NCBI RefSeq assembly: GCF_023715605.1
Contig: NZ_JAMBOL010000005.1
Coordinates: forward strand, 109,345 to 173,344
Source of the DNA: Halalkalibacter oceani
Lineage (GTDB): Bacteria > Bacillota > Bacilli > Bacillales > Bacillaceae_D
Length of the DNA stretch: 64,000 nt
Reading direction: 5' to 3'
Shown here: positions 43,336 through 51,559 of the stretch, in pieces
Layout of the letters: every line of letters starts with the position of its first letter
Numbering within the stretch: position 1 is the stretch's first letter
Notes under the pieces: generated by a model
Databases searched by the model: none
What the model was told of the DNA's origin: nothing
Seen by the model: only the letters and a program-made list of their open reading frames with translations
Translations under genes and position numbers: made by a program

Positions 43336-43696
43336 CTGAAGAAATGAGCTTGAGACAAAACTAGCTTTGGACCTACTGGCAATGGCTTCACACGCCACAA
43401 GCCCGTTGTGAGAAACCCACTCACAACGAGGCCACTGAAAAACCTCTTTTTCCGTAACTCGAAGAAGTGTAATGGCACCGCGTGTTGCGCGCCTTGCTAC
43501 GAGAAACCCACTCGTAGCGAGGCTTTCAAAATCAGGCAACGGCTACGCTCATTACTAAAAAGCTGCTGGAAAAGTGGAAATCGTACTTTTTCAGCAGCTT
43601 CCTCACAACGGGCTTTAAAAGATCGTGGCGGTTCCGCTCATTGCTTAAAGAGGTTGGGAAAAAGGTAAAAAACAACCTTTTGCCCAACCTCTTTTG
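43336..43696 (-). repeat. Terminator-linked long-hairpin repeat, copy D (composite, inverted)
   Basis: The 396-base gap after the chemoreceptor gene is filled by several modules. On the minus strand they are: a terminator stem (AGAGGTTGGGC, AAAAGG, GTTGTTTTTTACC, 43648-43695), TTTAAGCAATGAGCGGAACC, GCCACGATCTTTTAAAGCCC and GTTGTGAGG; a GCTGCTGAAAAAGTACGATT hairpin (43562-43597); a second AATGAGCG unit with a CTACGAGTGGGTTTCTCGTAG hairpin; a CTCGTTGTGAGTGGGTTTCT hairpin; and TTTTGTCTCAAGCTCATTTC. It looks like two or three fused elements. Confidence 0.75.
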
Positions 43697-43707
43697 GTTA
43701 CACTGTC

Positions 43708-44616
43708 TTACATCGCTTTCTTTTTCAGTTTAAATGGGGAACGGAGCCGCTGAGTCTCGTTTATATTAACGAGGCCGATTCCAATGAGGATCAGCACCAT
43801 TCCGACGATTGAGATCAGATGAATGGACTCCCCGAGCAGAAGCCATCCGCAGAGGACGCCGATCATCGGTACGAGCAGGAGCGACAGGGAAGCCTTGCCG
43901 CCCTCGCCCTTTTCCAGTAAATAAAACCAAAGGACGAACGCAAAGGCAGAGGCGACTACTCCGGCAAATAGCAAAGATAAAACAGCGGGGGTGCCCCATT
44001 GGATCGATTCACCTCTTTCAAAGAGAAGTGAGTAGCCTAACAGACCAGCAGCGCCAATCGCCATCTGGTAAGTTGTAAATTGAATCTTATTATGGTGCTG
44101 AAGAATCTTTTTCACGATAATATTGGAAATCGCCCAAGCGACTGATCCCGAAAGTACGAGAAGCTGCGTAATAAATGCGAATCCGCTCCATTCAAATTGA
44201 AGAGGATTAATTTCCAGGACGAAAAAAAGGCCGATAATACCTAAAAAGAGTGCTGTGATTTTGATCGCAGTCAAGCGCTCACCAAGAAAAAAGTGAGCGA
44301 GGAAGGCGAACCAAAACGGCATCGTAAATGACAATAAACTAGTGATCCCGGCATCGATATACTGTAAAGCCTGCTGATTGATCGTAAAGACATACGCGGT
44401 TTGCAGCAAGCCGCAAAGTGCATACCATTTCCAGTCCCCTTTTTTAGGTAAGGGAATCCGTTTATAGTAGCAAACAGCTAAAAGAACAGCGGCTCCTAAA
44501 CAGAAACGAATGGCCGAAAAAAGGACAGGAGGAAAATAATCAAGGGCCGTTTTCATAACGACCCAATTAAATCCCCAAATTAAACAAAGTAAAATCGTTA
44601 ACCAGATGATAAGCAT
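43708..44616 (-). CDS. EamA/DMT-family transporter
   Basis: The 302-residue protein has ten membrane segments in two EamA repeats (LTILLCLIWGFNWVVMKTAL at the start; the second repeat begins with SGSVAWAISNIIVKKIL). DMT proteins of this type export amino acids, purines or other metabolites; the substrate is unknown. It lies 20 bases after namA on the same strand and is probably co-transcribed. The start ATG directly abuts GGGGGAG, an unusually close site; no better start is present. Confidence 0.83.
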   Translation of the reverse strand: MLIIWLTILLCLIWGFNWVVMKTALDYFPPVLFSAIRFCLGAAVLLAVCYYKRIPLPKKGDWKWYALCGLLQTAYVFTINQQALQYIDAGITSLLSFTMPFWFAFLAHFFLGERLTAIKITALFLGIIGLFFVLEINPLQFEWSGFAFITQLLVLSGSVAWAISNIIVKKILQHHNKIQFTTYQMAIGAAGLLGYSLLFERGESIQWGTPAVLSLLFAGVVASAFAFVLWFYLLEKGEGGKASLSLLLVPMIGVLCGWLLLGESIHLISIVGMVLILIGIGLVNINETQRLRSPFKLKKKAM

Positions 44617-44636
44617 CTCCCCCAGTTACATGAAAT

Positions 44637-45674
44637 CTACAATGCTCGTGAATACTGTTTCGGAATGTCGGTTTTATGGTCGAGCGTGCGGGCTGCATGA
44701 ATCGGCCAATAAGGATCGCGCAGCAGTCCGCGGCCAATCGCCACTAAATCGGCATCATTGTTTCCGATGACGGCATTGGACAGCTCCGGGCTGTCCAGCT
44801 TCCCGACACTGATGATTGGCAGGTCAAATTGCTGCTTAAACGCCTGCGCGTACGGTACTTGGTAGCCGGAGTGCGTACCTGGTTTGCCGTGCGGGCCCAT
44901 TCCGGCGACTTCGAGCGGAGCTTCACCGCCAGCACTAATATGAAAAATATCGACACCGGCTGCTTCATATTGCTTACAAATGTCGATCATGTGATTGACA
45001 TCATATCCACCAGCTGCAAATTCAGTCGCTGAAACGCGCATGAGCAGCGGCATTTCCGCCGGCAGCTCACTTTTTACCGCCTGAATGACTTCGACGCCGA
45101 ATTTTGCCAGGTTCTCTCCATATTCATCATCACGTTTGTTAATAAGCGGAGAATGAAACTGATGAATCAAATAGCCGTGTGCGCCGTGCAGCTCAATCGT
45201 ATCAAATCCAGCCTGAACGGCTCTTCTGGCCGCTTGACGGAATTTTTCCACAAGGGCGTTAATGTCATCCTTTGTTAACGCTTTTGGCACCTTGAAGGTT
45301 GAATCATAGGCAATCGCTGAGGAAGAAACCGGAAGCTTGGCGTCTTCTGCTTTGCGGCCGGCATGGGCGATTTGAATACCCATTTTTGCGCCATGTTTAT
45401 GACACGCTTCGACAATCCTTGCATATGCCGGAACATGTTCATCAGACCAGATCCCTAAATCATAATCAGTAATGCGGCCATCCGGCTCGACATCGGTCAT
45501 CTCGATGATAATCAGTCCAGCTCCGCCGACTGCCCGTGACGTGTAATGGGTAAAATGCCAGTCATTCGGCTTGCCATCCTTCGCTTCGACCGAGTATTGG
45601 CACATCGGGGCCATGACGATACGGTTCTTTAATGTAAGTCCCTTATAGGAAAACGGGGAAAATAAGTGTGTCAT
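44637..45674 (-). CDS. namA: NADPH dehydrogenase (old yellow enzyme)
   Basis: The 345-residue FMN enzyme matches YqjM/NamA: C25 and Y27 in MAPMCQYS, the substrate-binding His pair H163 and H166 (HGAHGYLIHQFHSPL), and the FMN phosphate loop GRGLLRDPYW. Each residue is one position earlier than in B. subtilis YqjM (C26, Y28, H164, H167). It reduces activated C=C bonds in electrophiles using NADPH. TTG-free start at ATG after AAAGGAGG. It heads an operon with the EamA transporter, which could remove products. Confidence 0.92.
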   Translation of the reverse strand: MTHLFSPFSYKGLTLKNRIVMAPMCQYSVEAKDGKPNDWHFTHYTSRAVGGAGLIIIEMTDVEPDGRITDYDLGIWSDEHVPAYARIVEACHKHGAKMGIQIAHAGRKAEDAKLPVSSSAIAYDSTFKVPKALTKDDINALVEKFRQAARRAVQAGFDTIELHGAHGYLIHQFHSPLINKRDDEYGENLAKFGVEVIQAVKSELPAEMPLLMRVSATEFAAGGYDVNHMIDICKQYEAAGVDIFHISAGGEAPLEVAGMGPHGKPGTHSGYQVPYAQAFKQQFDLPIISVGKLDSPELSNAVIGNNDADLVAIGRGLLRDPYWPIHAARTLDHKTDIPKQYSRAL

Positions 45675-46011
45675 CTTTGTTCCTCCTTTAGTTTTCAGAT
45701 GCAGTTACTAATATGTAATGCATTTGTGCAGCTTTCTTCTAAAAAGATACGGTTATCAGCAAAGCTTCACGTAGTTATTTTACTAATAATTTGGAAGAAA
45801 GGAAACTAATGTGCCTCCTTTTACGATTGTTTTGTTTGAATAGGGAGGAAGACGGAAACTTATATCATAAGAAATAGATAATTATTAACAAATACTAGAT
45901 AAAATGGACTAATTATCAATTTAATCATAAATTTAGGGTTTTGTGCTTCGGTAATGTTGGTACACAGAGTTATGTAACACCCAATAAACTTTTTCAAGGA
46001 GGATGATGGAA
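45675..46011. other. Intergenic region with divergent promoters
   Basis: This 337-base AT-rich gap lies between namA (minus) and the KGG protein gene (plus). Apart from the SigB-like site at 45938-45963 I see no strong repeat or reading frame. Confidence 0.4.
45938..45963 (+). promoter_or_regulatory. SigB-like promoter of the KGG stress protein gene
   Basis: GTTTTG (45938-45943) and TGGTAC (45958-45963) with 14 bases between them resemble the SigB consensus GTTTAA / GGGTAT. Control by SigB is expected for this protein family. Confidence 0.45.
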
Positions 46012-46332
46012 ATGGCTACAAACAATTCTACTAGCAACATGACACGTGAGGAAGCAGGACGTAAAGGTGGAGAAGCGAATGCTCGCCAGCATGACCGAGA
46101 GCACTTCGAGGAAATTGGCAGAAAAGGCGGCGAACAGACAAGCCAAAATCATGATCGTTCCTTTTATCAAGAGATTGGAAAAAAGGGTGGAGAAGAAAAT
46201 GCCCGTCAGCATGATAGAGAGCATTTTCAGGAGATCGGTCAAATGGGCGGAAGAAATTCCTCCTCAAATAACCAGCCTTCCAACAGCAACAACAGCAACA
46301 ACAATAACAACAATAACGGCAACAACAATTAA
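46012..46332 (+). CDS. KGG-repeat stress protein (GsiB-like)
   Basis: The 106-residue very hydrophilic protein has four tandem units of about 20 residues with EEAGRKGGEANARQHDREHF, EEIGRKGGEQTSQNHDRSFY and so on, each containing the (K/M)GG turn. This is the plant LEA-related pattern seen in GsiB of Bacillus, a desiccation and general stress protein. The C-terminal tail is almost only N and S. ATG at 46012 has AAGGAGG at 9 bases; an in-frame ATG at 46003 is too close. It is monocistronic, with a strong terminator at 46389-46432. Confidence 0.87.
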   Translation: MATNNSTSNMTREEAGRKGGEANARQHDREHFEEIGRKGGEQTSQNHDRSFYQEIGKKGGEENARQHDREHFQEIGQMGGRNSSSNNQPSNSNNSNNNNNNNGNNN

Positions 46333-46388
46333 AGAGGAACGTTTGTGCATCGTTTGAACATAAAAGGAACCGCTGTCAGTCCAGAGTA

Positions 46389-46432
46389 AGGCAGCTGCCC
46401 CAAAAAGCCAATACTTTTTGGGGCAGCTGCCT
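46389..46432. terminator. Bidirectional terminator, 19-bp perfect stem
   Basis: AGGCAGCTGCCCCAAAAAG (46389-46407) pairs exactly with 46414-46432. The A/T ends of the stem provide T-runs in both directions. It serves the KGG gene and the convergent nsrR gene. Confidence 0.88.
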
Positions 46433-46440
46433 GTTTTCGT

Positions 46441-46878
46441 CTATTCAAAACGCAGTAACTGAAATAGCTCCTCTTCATTTACGAGGACGTCGGCTAACGT
46501 GTATTTATGGAGCACTTGAAGATAGGCCTGCATCGCTTCGCCAAGAACCCCCTTTAAACGGCAGGACGGTGAAATGACGCATAGATTTTTATTCGGATCA
46601 AAGCATTCAACCGTATGAAAATCCTCTTCCATCAGCCGGACAACCTGACCGATGTTAATCTCTTCCGGGCTTTTTCCTAAACGAAGTCCGCCGTTGCGCC
46701 CGCGAATGTTTTCGAGGTATCCGGCTTTTCCAAGCTCATATACGACCTTCATCAGATGATTTTTCGATATGTGGTAACTGTCGGCAATTTCTTTAATCGT
46801 CGCCAGCTTTTCCTGTTTGCGTACGGCCAAATAAATTAAAGTGCGTAAGGAGTAGTCAGTATAATTTGTTAAGCGCAT
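46441..46878 (-). CDS. nsrR: Rrf2-family nitric-oxide-sensing repressor NsrR
   Basis: The 145-residue winged-helix protein begins MRLTNYTDYSLRTLIYLAV, typical of Rrf2 regulators. Three Cys, C92, C100 and C106, stand at the same positions as the iron-sulfur ligands of B. subtilis NsrR. Nitric oxide damages the cluster and releases the repressor from DNA. It is divergent from hmp, the classical target. A dyad matching the NsrR motif lies in the intergenic region. Confidence 0.93.
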   Translation of the reverse strand: MRLTNYTDYSLRTLIYLAVRKQEKLATIKEIADSYHISKNHLMKVVYELGKAGYLENIRGRNGGLRLGKSPEEINIGQVVRLMEEDFHTVECFDPNKNLCVISPSCRLKGVLGEAMQAYLQVLHKYTLADVLVNEEELFQLLRFE

Positions 46879-46995
46879 AGTATCTTTCCTTTCTAAGGAG
46901 TGGACAACTTCTGTCTAATAAGTTCTCTCACTAGTAATGGTATCATCAAAAAAGAGAAATGGCATGTAATGCGTAAGATTTGTGTCCAAATTATT

Positions 46996-47020
46996 AAAGA
47001 AGTATTTAAAATATTGCTTT
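46996..47020 (+). promoter_or_regulatory. NsrR binding site upstream of hmp
   Basis: The half sites AAAGAAGTATTT and AAATATTGCTTT are inverted repeats with 10 of 12 positions matching around one central A. The B. subtilis NsrR site has the same form (AAGATGTATTT-AAATGCATCTT). It lies about 75 bases before the hmp start. Confidence 0.78.
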
Positions 47021-47082
47021 TAGCCTCCATTAGTGAAAGAATGAAACTAGCTTCATAAACTAATGGGGTAGGGGGAGTTAAA

Positions 47083-48279
47083 ATGTTAGATCAGAAAACA
47101 ATTGAGGTTATTAAATCAACAGTACCAGTGTTACAGGAGCATGGGGAGAAAATCACAACACATTTTTATCAGACGATGTTTACCAATCATCCGGAGCTAT
47201 TGAATATTTTCAATCATGCGAATCAAAAGAAAGGCAGACAGCAAGCCGCTTTGGCGAATGCCGTCTATGCCGCGGCATTACATATTGATCAGCTTGAAAC
47301 AATTTTACCTGTCGTTCAGCAGATTGCCCATAAGCATAGAAGCCTTGGGGTGAAAGCAGAGCATTATCCGATCGTTGGCGAGCACTTGCTTCAAGCGATG
47401 AAGGACGTTTTGCAGGAAGCGGCGACGGAGGAAATTATTCAGGCGTGGGCTGACGCTTATGGGGTCATCGCCGATATTTTTATTTCGGTTGAGGCGGACA
47501 TGTATGAGCAGGCAGAGGCACAACAAGGAGGCTGGCCTGACTTCAAATCATTTGTTATTGATCGAAAAGTGAAGGAAAGTGAGGTCATTGCTTCCTTCTA
47601 TTTGAAACCGGCTGACGGCAAGGTGCTTCCACCGTTTTTGGCAGGGCAATATATTAGTGTGAAGCTTGAAATTCCAGGGGAACAATATACGCATATTCGC
47701 CAGTACAGTTTGTCGGATGCTCCGGGACAGGATTATTACCGGATCAGCGTGAAGCGCGAGGATCAGCAAGAACCGGCGGGGAAGGTTTCGACCTATCTCC
47801 ATCAGCATCTCAATGAAGGTGATCGCCTGTTAGTTAGTGCTCCAGCCGGTGAGTTTATCCTGTCAAAGAGCGCACGTCCGTTAGTATTGATCAGCGGAGG
47901 AGTCGGTTTAACACCGCTTGTCAGCATGCTGAAAACAGCGGTGCGGGAGCAGAAGGGGAGAGACGTGACCTTTATCCATGCGGCGATTGACAGCAAGCAC
48001 CATGCGTTGCGTGCTGAAGTTGATCAGCTGGCCGCCGGGCATGAGCATGTTCGGGCTTTTTATTGTTATGAACGGCCTGCGGCAGAAGATCAACAATATG
48101 ATAAGAGCGGCTATCTTGATGAAGAGTGGCTCCAAACCATTATTGGAAATAAGGACGCTGATTATTACTTTTGCGGACCGGTTGGCTTTATGAAAGCCGT
48201 CGATCAGATAATGACGAACTGGGGGATCGCTGAGGAACAAAAGCATTATGAATTTTTTGGACCGGCGATGAAGTTATAA
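47083..48279 (+). CDS. hmp: Flavohemoglobin, nitric oxide dioxygenase
   Basis: The 398-residue protein has a globin domain (1-138) with distal Y29 and Q53 and proximal haem ligand H85, numbered exactly as in the E. coli protein. An FAD domain (about 150-255, RQYSLSDAPG) and an NAD domain with ISGGVGLTPL and FCGPVGFM follow. It turns NO and O2 into nitrate with NAD(P)H. ATG follows AGGGGGAG. It is divergent from nsrR, which represses it. Confidence 0.95.
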   Translation: MLDQKTIEVIKSTVPVLQEHGEKITTHFYQTMFTNHPELLNIFNHANQKKGRQQAALANAVYAAALHIDQLETILPVVQQIAHKHRSLGVKAEHYPIVGEHLLQAMKDVLQEAATEEIIQAWADAYGVIADIFISVEADMYEQAEAQQGGWPDFKSFVIDRKVKESEVIASFYLKPADGKVLPPFLAGQYISVKLEIPGEQYTHIRQYSLSDAPGQDYYRISVKREDQQEPAGKVSTYLHQHLNEGDRLLVSAPAGEFILSKSARPLVLISGGVGLTPLVSMLKTAVREQKGRDVTFIHAAIDSKHHALRAEVDQLAAGHEHVRAFYCYERPAAEDQQYDKSGYLDEEWLQTIIGNKDADYYFCGPVGFMKAVDQIMTNWGIAEEQKHYEFFGPAMKL

Positions 48280-48290
48280 TAGAATAATAG

Positions 48291-48337
48291 AAGGCTGGAT
48301 TTGAAGGGATTTTTTTCCTCTGTTCCAGCCTTTTTTT
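48291..48337 (+). terminator. Terminator of hmp
   Basis: AAGGCTGGA (48291-48299) and TCCAGCCTT (48324-48332) form a perfect 9-bp stem, and a run of T residues follows. Confidence 0.85.
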
Positions 48338-48555
48338 AGTAGGCGAATAAAATCGATTGAGCGAGTCAGGAATGAAATGATTCTTATAAAACGCTGACTG
48401 ATATGGCGGTTAAATGATAAGGAGAATTCCAATCTGAAAAATGAGTTTACTAAATAGGAAGAAAGTGGGTTATTTCAGCTGCCAATATTAAAATATTTTA
48501 AAAAATCAGTTGGGTGCCGGAGTTTACTGCTTTTTAAAAAAATTTTAAAAATATG

Positions 48556-48602
48556 TTGACGAATGTAAACGGTTTAATTTACTATTAACTTGTCAGTTAC
48601 AA
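48556..48602 (+). promoter_or_regulatory. Promoter with internal cre and GntR-type dyad
   Basis: TTGACG (48556-48561) and TACTAT (48580-48585) are 18 bases apart. Inside the spacer, TGTAAACGGTTTAA (48564-48577) matches the CcpA cre consensus TGWAANCGNTNWCA except for one position. Right after the -10 box comes the dyad TTGT-CAGTT-ACAA (48590-48602), of the GT-N-AC form used by GntR proteins. The promoter is about 200 bases before the PdxA-like gene and probably drives the whole TTT operon. Confidence 0.7.
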
Positions 48603-48686
48603 ATTTGTGAATTTTTTTGCACTCGCTGAGAAATTTGTCGAAATGCAGAATATCGGGTTTATGTACCTCTTTTTTTTAGCTGGGTG

Positions 48687-48696
48687 CTGGATCCAG
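48687..48696 (+). promoter_or_regulatory. CTGGATCCAG palindrome, shared with the gntR promoter
   Basis: The 10-bp palindrome CTGGATCCAG also stands at 54044-54053 just after the gntR promoter. GntR/FadR-family operators often contain TGGATCCA. It lies 100 bases before the PdxA-like gene, so the GntR at 54085 probably controls both units. Confidence 0.6.
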
Positions 48697-48797
48697 GATA
48701 CCCTTTAAAAGCAACAATGAATTATGAAAGGGTTCTCACATAGCGCAGTTGTAACTGTTGCAGTTATTCATTTGAAATCACGTTAGGGGGGGCGTAA

Positions 48798-49820
48798 ATG
48801 GGAGAAAAGTTAACAATGGGCTTGCTTTTTGGAGAAGCAACCGGTATTGGTTCTGAGCTTGTTATTAAAGCACTTCAGAAAGCTGAAATCAAAAATCACG
48901 CGACATGGGTACTAATTGGTGATGAGAGAGTTTATCGCCAGGGAGAGGCAGTCACTGGGCTATCGGTCGAATATACAAAAATTAAATCGATGGCTGACGT
49001 AAAGCCGGAGGAAGATCGCGTTTGGTTTATTGACCTCGGAAACTTAAATCCTGAGACGTATGAGTTAGGAAAGCTTTCGATCGATTCAGGTCGCGTTACA
49101 GGAGAAACATTAAAATATGCAATGGATCTCGCTAAAGCAGGCGATTTAGACGGAATTGTGTACGCACCGTTAAACAAAGAAGCACTTCATCGTGGCGGAC
49201 ATCATTTTGAAGATGAGATTCATTATTTTGCCTCTTTGCTGGATTGCGAGAAAGGGTTTGGCGAAATCAACGTCATGGACGACCTTTGGGTGACACGTGT
49301 AACGTCACATGTTCCTATTAGTAAAGTCAGCTCGCTTGTTACGAAGCAGCGCGTCCAAGAAGTAATCAATTTTGCTCATGAAAACATGACGACAGCCGGA
49401 GTGGAAAATCCAAAAATCGTTGTGTCGGCATTGAACCCGCATGCTGGTGAAGGTGGTATGATCGGCCGAGAAGAAATTGATGAAATTATTCCGGCAGTGA
49501 AAGCGGCACAGGCAGAGGGAATCAATGTAAGTGGACCGTTCCCGGCAGATACGCTCTTTTTACGGAGAGATAAGGAACCGTTCAACTGTCTCGTCGGTAT
49601 GTATCATGATCAGGCGCAGACAGGAATGAAGCTGCTCGGTTTTTACAGAGGGGTAACAGTTAGCGGAGGCTTACCTGTTGTGTTAACGACTCCTGCCCAC
49701 GGAACTGCCTTTGATATTGCAGGGAAAGGGAAAGCGGATTCAGGTGCGATGGAGGCGGCGATGAAGCTGGCAGTGCGCCTAGTCACAGGAAGAAAGCAAA
49801 GAAGCGAATTGGCGAAATAA
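48798..49820 (+). CDS. PdxA-family NAD-dependent oxidative-decarboxylating dehydrogenase
   Basis: The 340-residue protein has the PdxA framework: GEATGIGSELVIKAL near the start (GDPAGIGPE in typical PdxA), the metal-site His of MYHDQAQTGMKLLGF and the ending AHGTAFDIAGKGKADSGAM. Several normally fixed residues differ (GEATG for GDPAG; EIHYFASLL for HTEFLA), which points to a catabolic relative rather than vitamin B6 synthesis. PdxA relatives oxidise and decarboxylate hydroxy-acid phosphates or aromatic diols. It opens the TTT transporter operon. The DUF1537 kinase of D-threonate/erythronate pathways is absent, so those substrates are not supported. Confidence 0.78.
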   Translation: MGEKLTMGLLFGEATGIGSELVIKALQKAEIKNHATWVLIGDERVYRQGEAVTGLSVEYTKIKSMADVKPEEDRVWFIDLGNLNPETYELGKLSIDSGRVTGETLKYAMDLAKAGDLDGIVYAPLNKEALHRGGHHFEDEIHYFASLLDCEKGFGEINVMDDLWVTRVTSHVPISKVSSLVTKQRVQEVINFAHENMTTAGVENPKIVVSALNPHAGEGGMIGREEIDEIIPAVKAAQAEGINVSGPFPADTLFLRRDKEPFNCLVGMYHDQAQTGMKLLGFYRGVTVSGGLPVVLTTPAHGTAFDIAGKGKADSGAMEAAMKLAVRLVTGRKQRSELAK

Positions 49821-49890
49821 ACAGATTGAATGATCAAAAATGTATCCGTTATCAATTATTTGAATTTTACTAAAAAGGTGGGGGAAAATG

Positions 49891-50916
49891 ATGAAGAAAA
49901 ACTTACTGTATGTATTATTTGCATTATTGCTTAGCGTCGGCCTTGCAGCTTGTGGAAGCTCTGAAACAGATGGCGGAGGAGAAGCGGCAGATGGGGGAGA
50001 CGATGGCGCAGCTGCTGAAGGAGCTGCTGACGGTTATCCGGAAAGAGACATTGAAATTCTCGTAGGGCACGGTGCCGGTGGCGGAACAGACAACTTTGCC
50101 CGTCAGGTAGCGAAGCAAATGGAAGAAATTCTTGGTGTTAATATTAACGTTATTAACCAGGAAGGGGCAAGTGGTGCGATTGCGAAAGAAATGGGAGCAA
50201 AGGCTCCGGCTGATGGTTACACAATCGTGGCAACTTCTGCTCTTCCAATCCAGGTCGCAACAGGAATTAATACAAATAACGAATTGAATGTCTATAATGC
50301 GCTTGCTCGCTTCCAAAGTGACACGTATGCATTACAAGCAAAAGCAGGAACATTTGAAAGCATTGAAGACTTTGTTGCCCAGGCAGAAGCCAATCCGGGA
50401 ACAATTCGCATTGGCGGTACTGGTGTAGGGACAATGGACCAGGTTGTCTTCACATTGTTAGAGCGTGAAACGGGTCTTGATTTAGAGTTTGTTCCTTTCG
50501 AGGGAGCAGGTCAAATGCACGCAGCTGTACTCGGTGGACATATTGAAGCAATGTTAGAGGAAATTGGACCGACGATCTCTTCTGTTGAAGGTGGAGAAAT
50601 TCAGCCGCTTATCTTCTTCGCGGAAGAAAGAATTGAAGATTTCCCTGAAATACCAACAAGTGTTGAAAACGGATGGGATATTACAAATGGGGTTGAGCGC
50701 GGTTTCCTTATTCGCAACGAAGTTCCACAAGAAATTATCGATAAATTGGAGCAGGTTGCAAAAGAGGTTTACGATTCAGAAGAATATCAGCAATATGAAG
50801 AGAATTCTTATCTACACCTCCGTGAAGGCTGGTTAGGCTCAGCGGATTACACAGAGAAATTAAGAAATGACATTGAAGTCTTTACAGAAATCCTAGAAGG
50901 CGTAGAAGTCGAATAG
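49891..50916 (+). CDS. TctC/Bug-family substrate-binding lipoprotein (TTT transporter)
   Basis: The 341-residue protein starts with a lipoprotein signal, MKKNLLYVLFALLLSVGLAAC, lipobox LAAC. A Gly/Ala/Asp-rich linker and a Bug-type binding fold follow (YPERDIEILVGHGAGGGTDN, then GGTGVGTMDQVVFTLL and GGHIEAMLEEIGPTI). These proteins bind carboxylates with the help of two water molecules and feed TctAB. The neighbouring in-frame ATG at 49888 is also possible. The gene is followed by a hairpin before tctB, which probably gives it higher expression. Confidence 0.9.
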   Translation: MKKNLLYVLFALLLSVGLAACGSSETDGGGEAADGGDDGAAAEGAADGYPERDIEILVGHGAGGGTDNFARQVAKQMEEILGVNINVINQEGASGAIAKEMGAKAPADGYTIVATSALPIQVATGINTNNELNVYNALARFQSDTYALQAKAGTFESIEDFVAQAEANPGTIRIGGTGVGTMDQVVFTLLERETGLDLEFVPFEGAGQMHAAVLGGHIEAMLEEIGPTISSVEGGEIQPLIFFAEERIEDFPEIPTSVENGWDITNGVERGFLIRNEVPQEIIDKLEQVAKEVYDSEEYQQYEENSYLHLREGWLGSADYTEKLRNDIEVFTEILEGVEVE

Positions 50917-50954
50917 TTCTTAGAAGTAACCTAGCATTTCGATCATTACTTTGA

Positions 50955-50999
50955 GGGTTGTCCTGAAACTATCCTTTCAGGACATCCTCTTGATCTTTT
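50955..50999 (+). terminator. Partial terminator between binding protein and tctB-like genes
   Basis: TGTCCTGAAA (50959-50968) and TTTCAGGACA (50975-50984) form a perfect 10-bp stem, extended by GAGG and CCTC. TCTTGATCTTTTT follows. It fits an attenuating terminator that lowers expression of the membrane components relative to the binding protein. Confidence 0.75.
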
Positions 51000-51017
51000 T
51001 GAGGAGGTATGAACCTT

Positions 51018-51533
51018 ATGGGCAATTTAGTGTTGTCGATTGCAACGATTATCTTTTCTGTTTTCTTTTTCATTTATACTTTGCAAATTCCTGCCTCTTC
51101 CTCAACATCTATCGGACCGGAATTTTGGCCAAGAATCGTTCTCATTGCCTTAGCGATTATGGGGATTGTCCTCCTTATTAAATCACTGCGTCAGATGAAA
51201 CGCCCTTCAGTCGTTGCTGCAGAAAGCATAAGTGAAGCTGAGAAGGTAGAAGAAGAATTTGAAGTGGAAGAAGTGCATAAATCACGTTATCTCATTATTA
51301 TAGTAGCGCTGTTTCTTTATATTCTATCCTTGAGCTTTATCGGATTTGTACCGACAACTCCATTTATGCTAATTGGAATTGCGCTTATTATCGGAATGAG
51401 AAAGTGGTACTCGATGGCCTTGACCGGGGTACTTGGGACGGCTTGTTTCATCTATTTGTTTGCAAACACGCTGAACATCCCATTACCACGAGGCGTTGGT
51501 ATATTCAGAGAGTTAAGCTATTTTCTTTATTAA
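51018..51533 (+). CDS. TctB-family small membrane subunit (TTT transporter)
   Basis: The 171-residue protein has four hydrophobic segments, the TctB motif GPEFWPRIVLIALAIMGI after the first helix and an acidic cytoplasmic loop (EAEKVEEEFEVEEVHKSR). TctB stabilises the large subunit TctA. ATG at 51018 is chosen since GAGGAGG lies 10 bases upstream; an ATG at 51009 nearly touches it. Confidence 0.88.
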   Translation: MGNLVLSIATIIFSVFFFIYTLQIPASSSTSIGPEFWPRIVLIALAIMGIVLLIKSLRQMKRPSVVAAESISEAEKVEEEFEVEEVHKSRYLIIIVALFLYILSLSFIGFVPTTPFMLIGIALIIGMRKWYSMALTGVLGTACFIYLFANTLNIPLPRGVGIFRELSYFLY

Positions 51534-51559
51534 GATATGAGCGATAAGGAGGGAGATTC

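Noticed and set aside
43336..43696. CRISPR array in the repeat-rich gap after the chemoreceptor gene
   Set aside because: The repeats are palindromic modules of different length without regular spacers, and no cas genes are in the window.
46031..46357. Alternative frames over the KGG protein gene
   Set aside because: The KGG frame has the repeat pattern and the ribosome binding site; the other long frames simply reflect its repetitive codons.
48798..49820. Vitamin B6 biosynthetic PdxA
   Set aside because: Key phrases (GDPAGIGPE, HTEFLA) are changed, the gene heads a transporter operon with cre and GntR sites, and Bacillaceae normally make PLP by PdxST.
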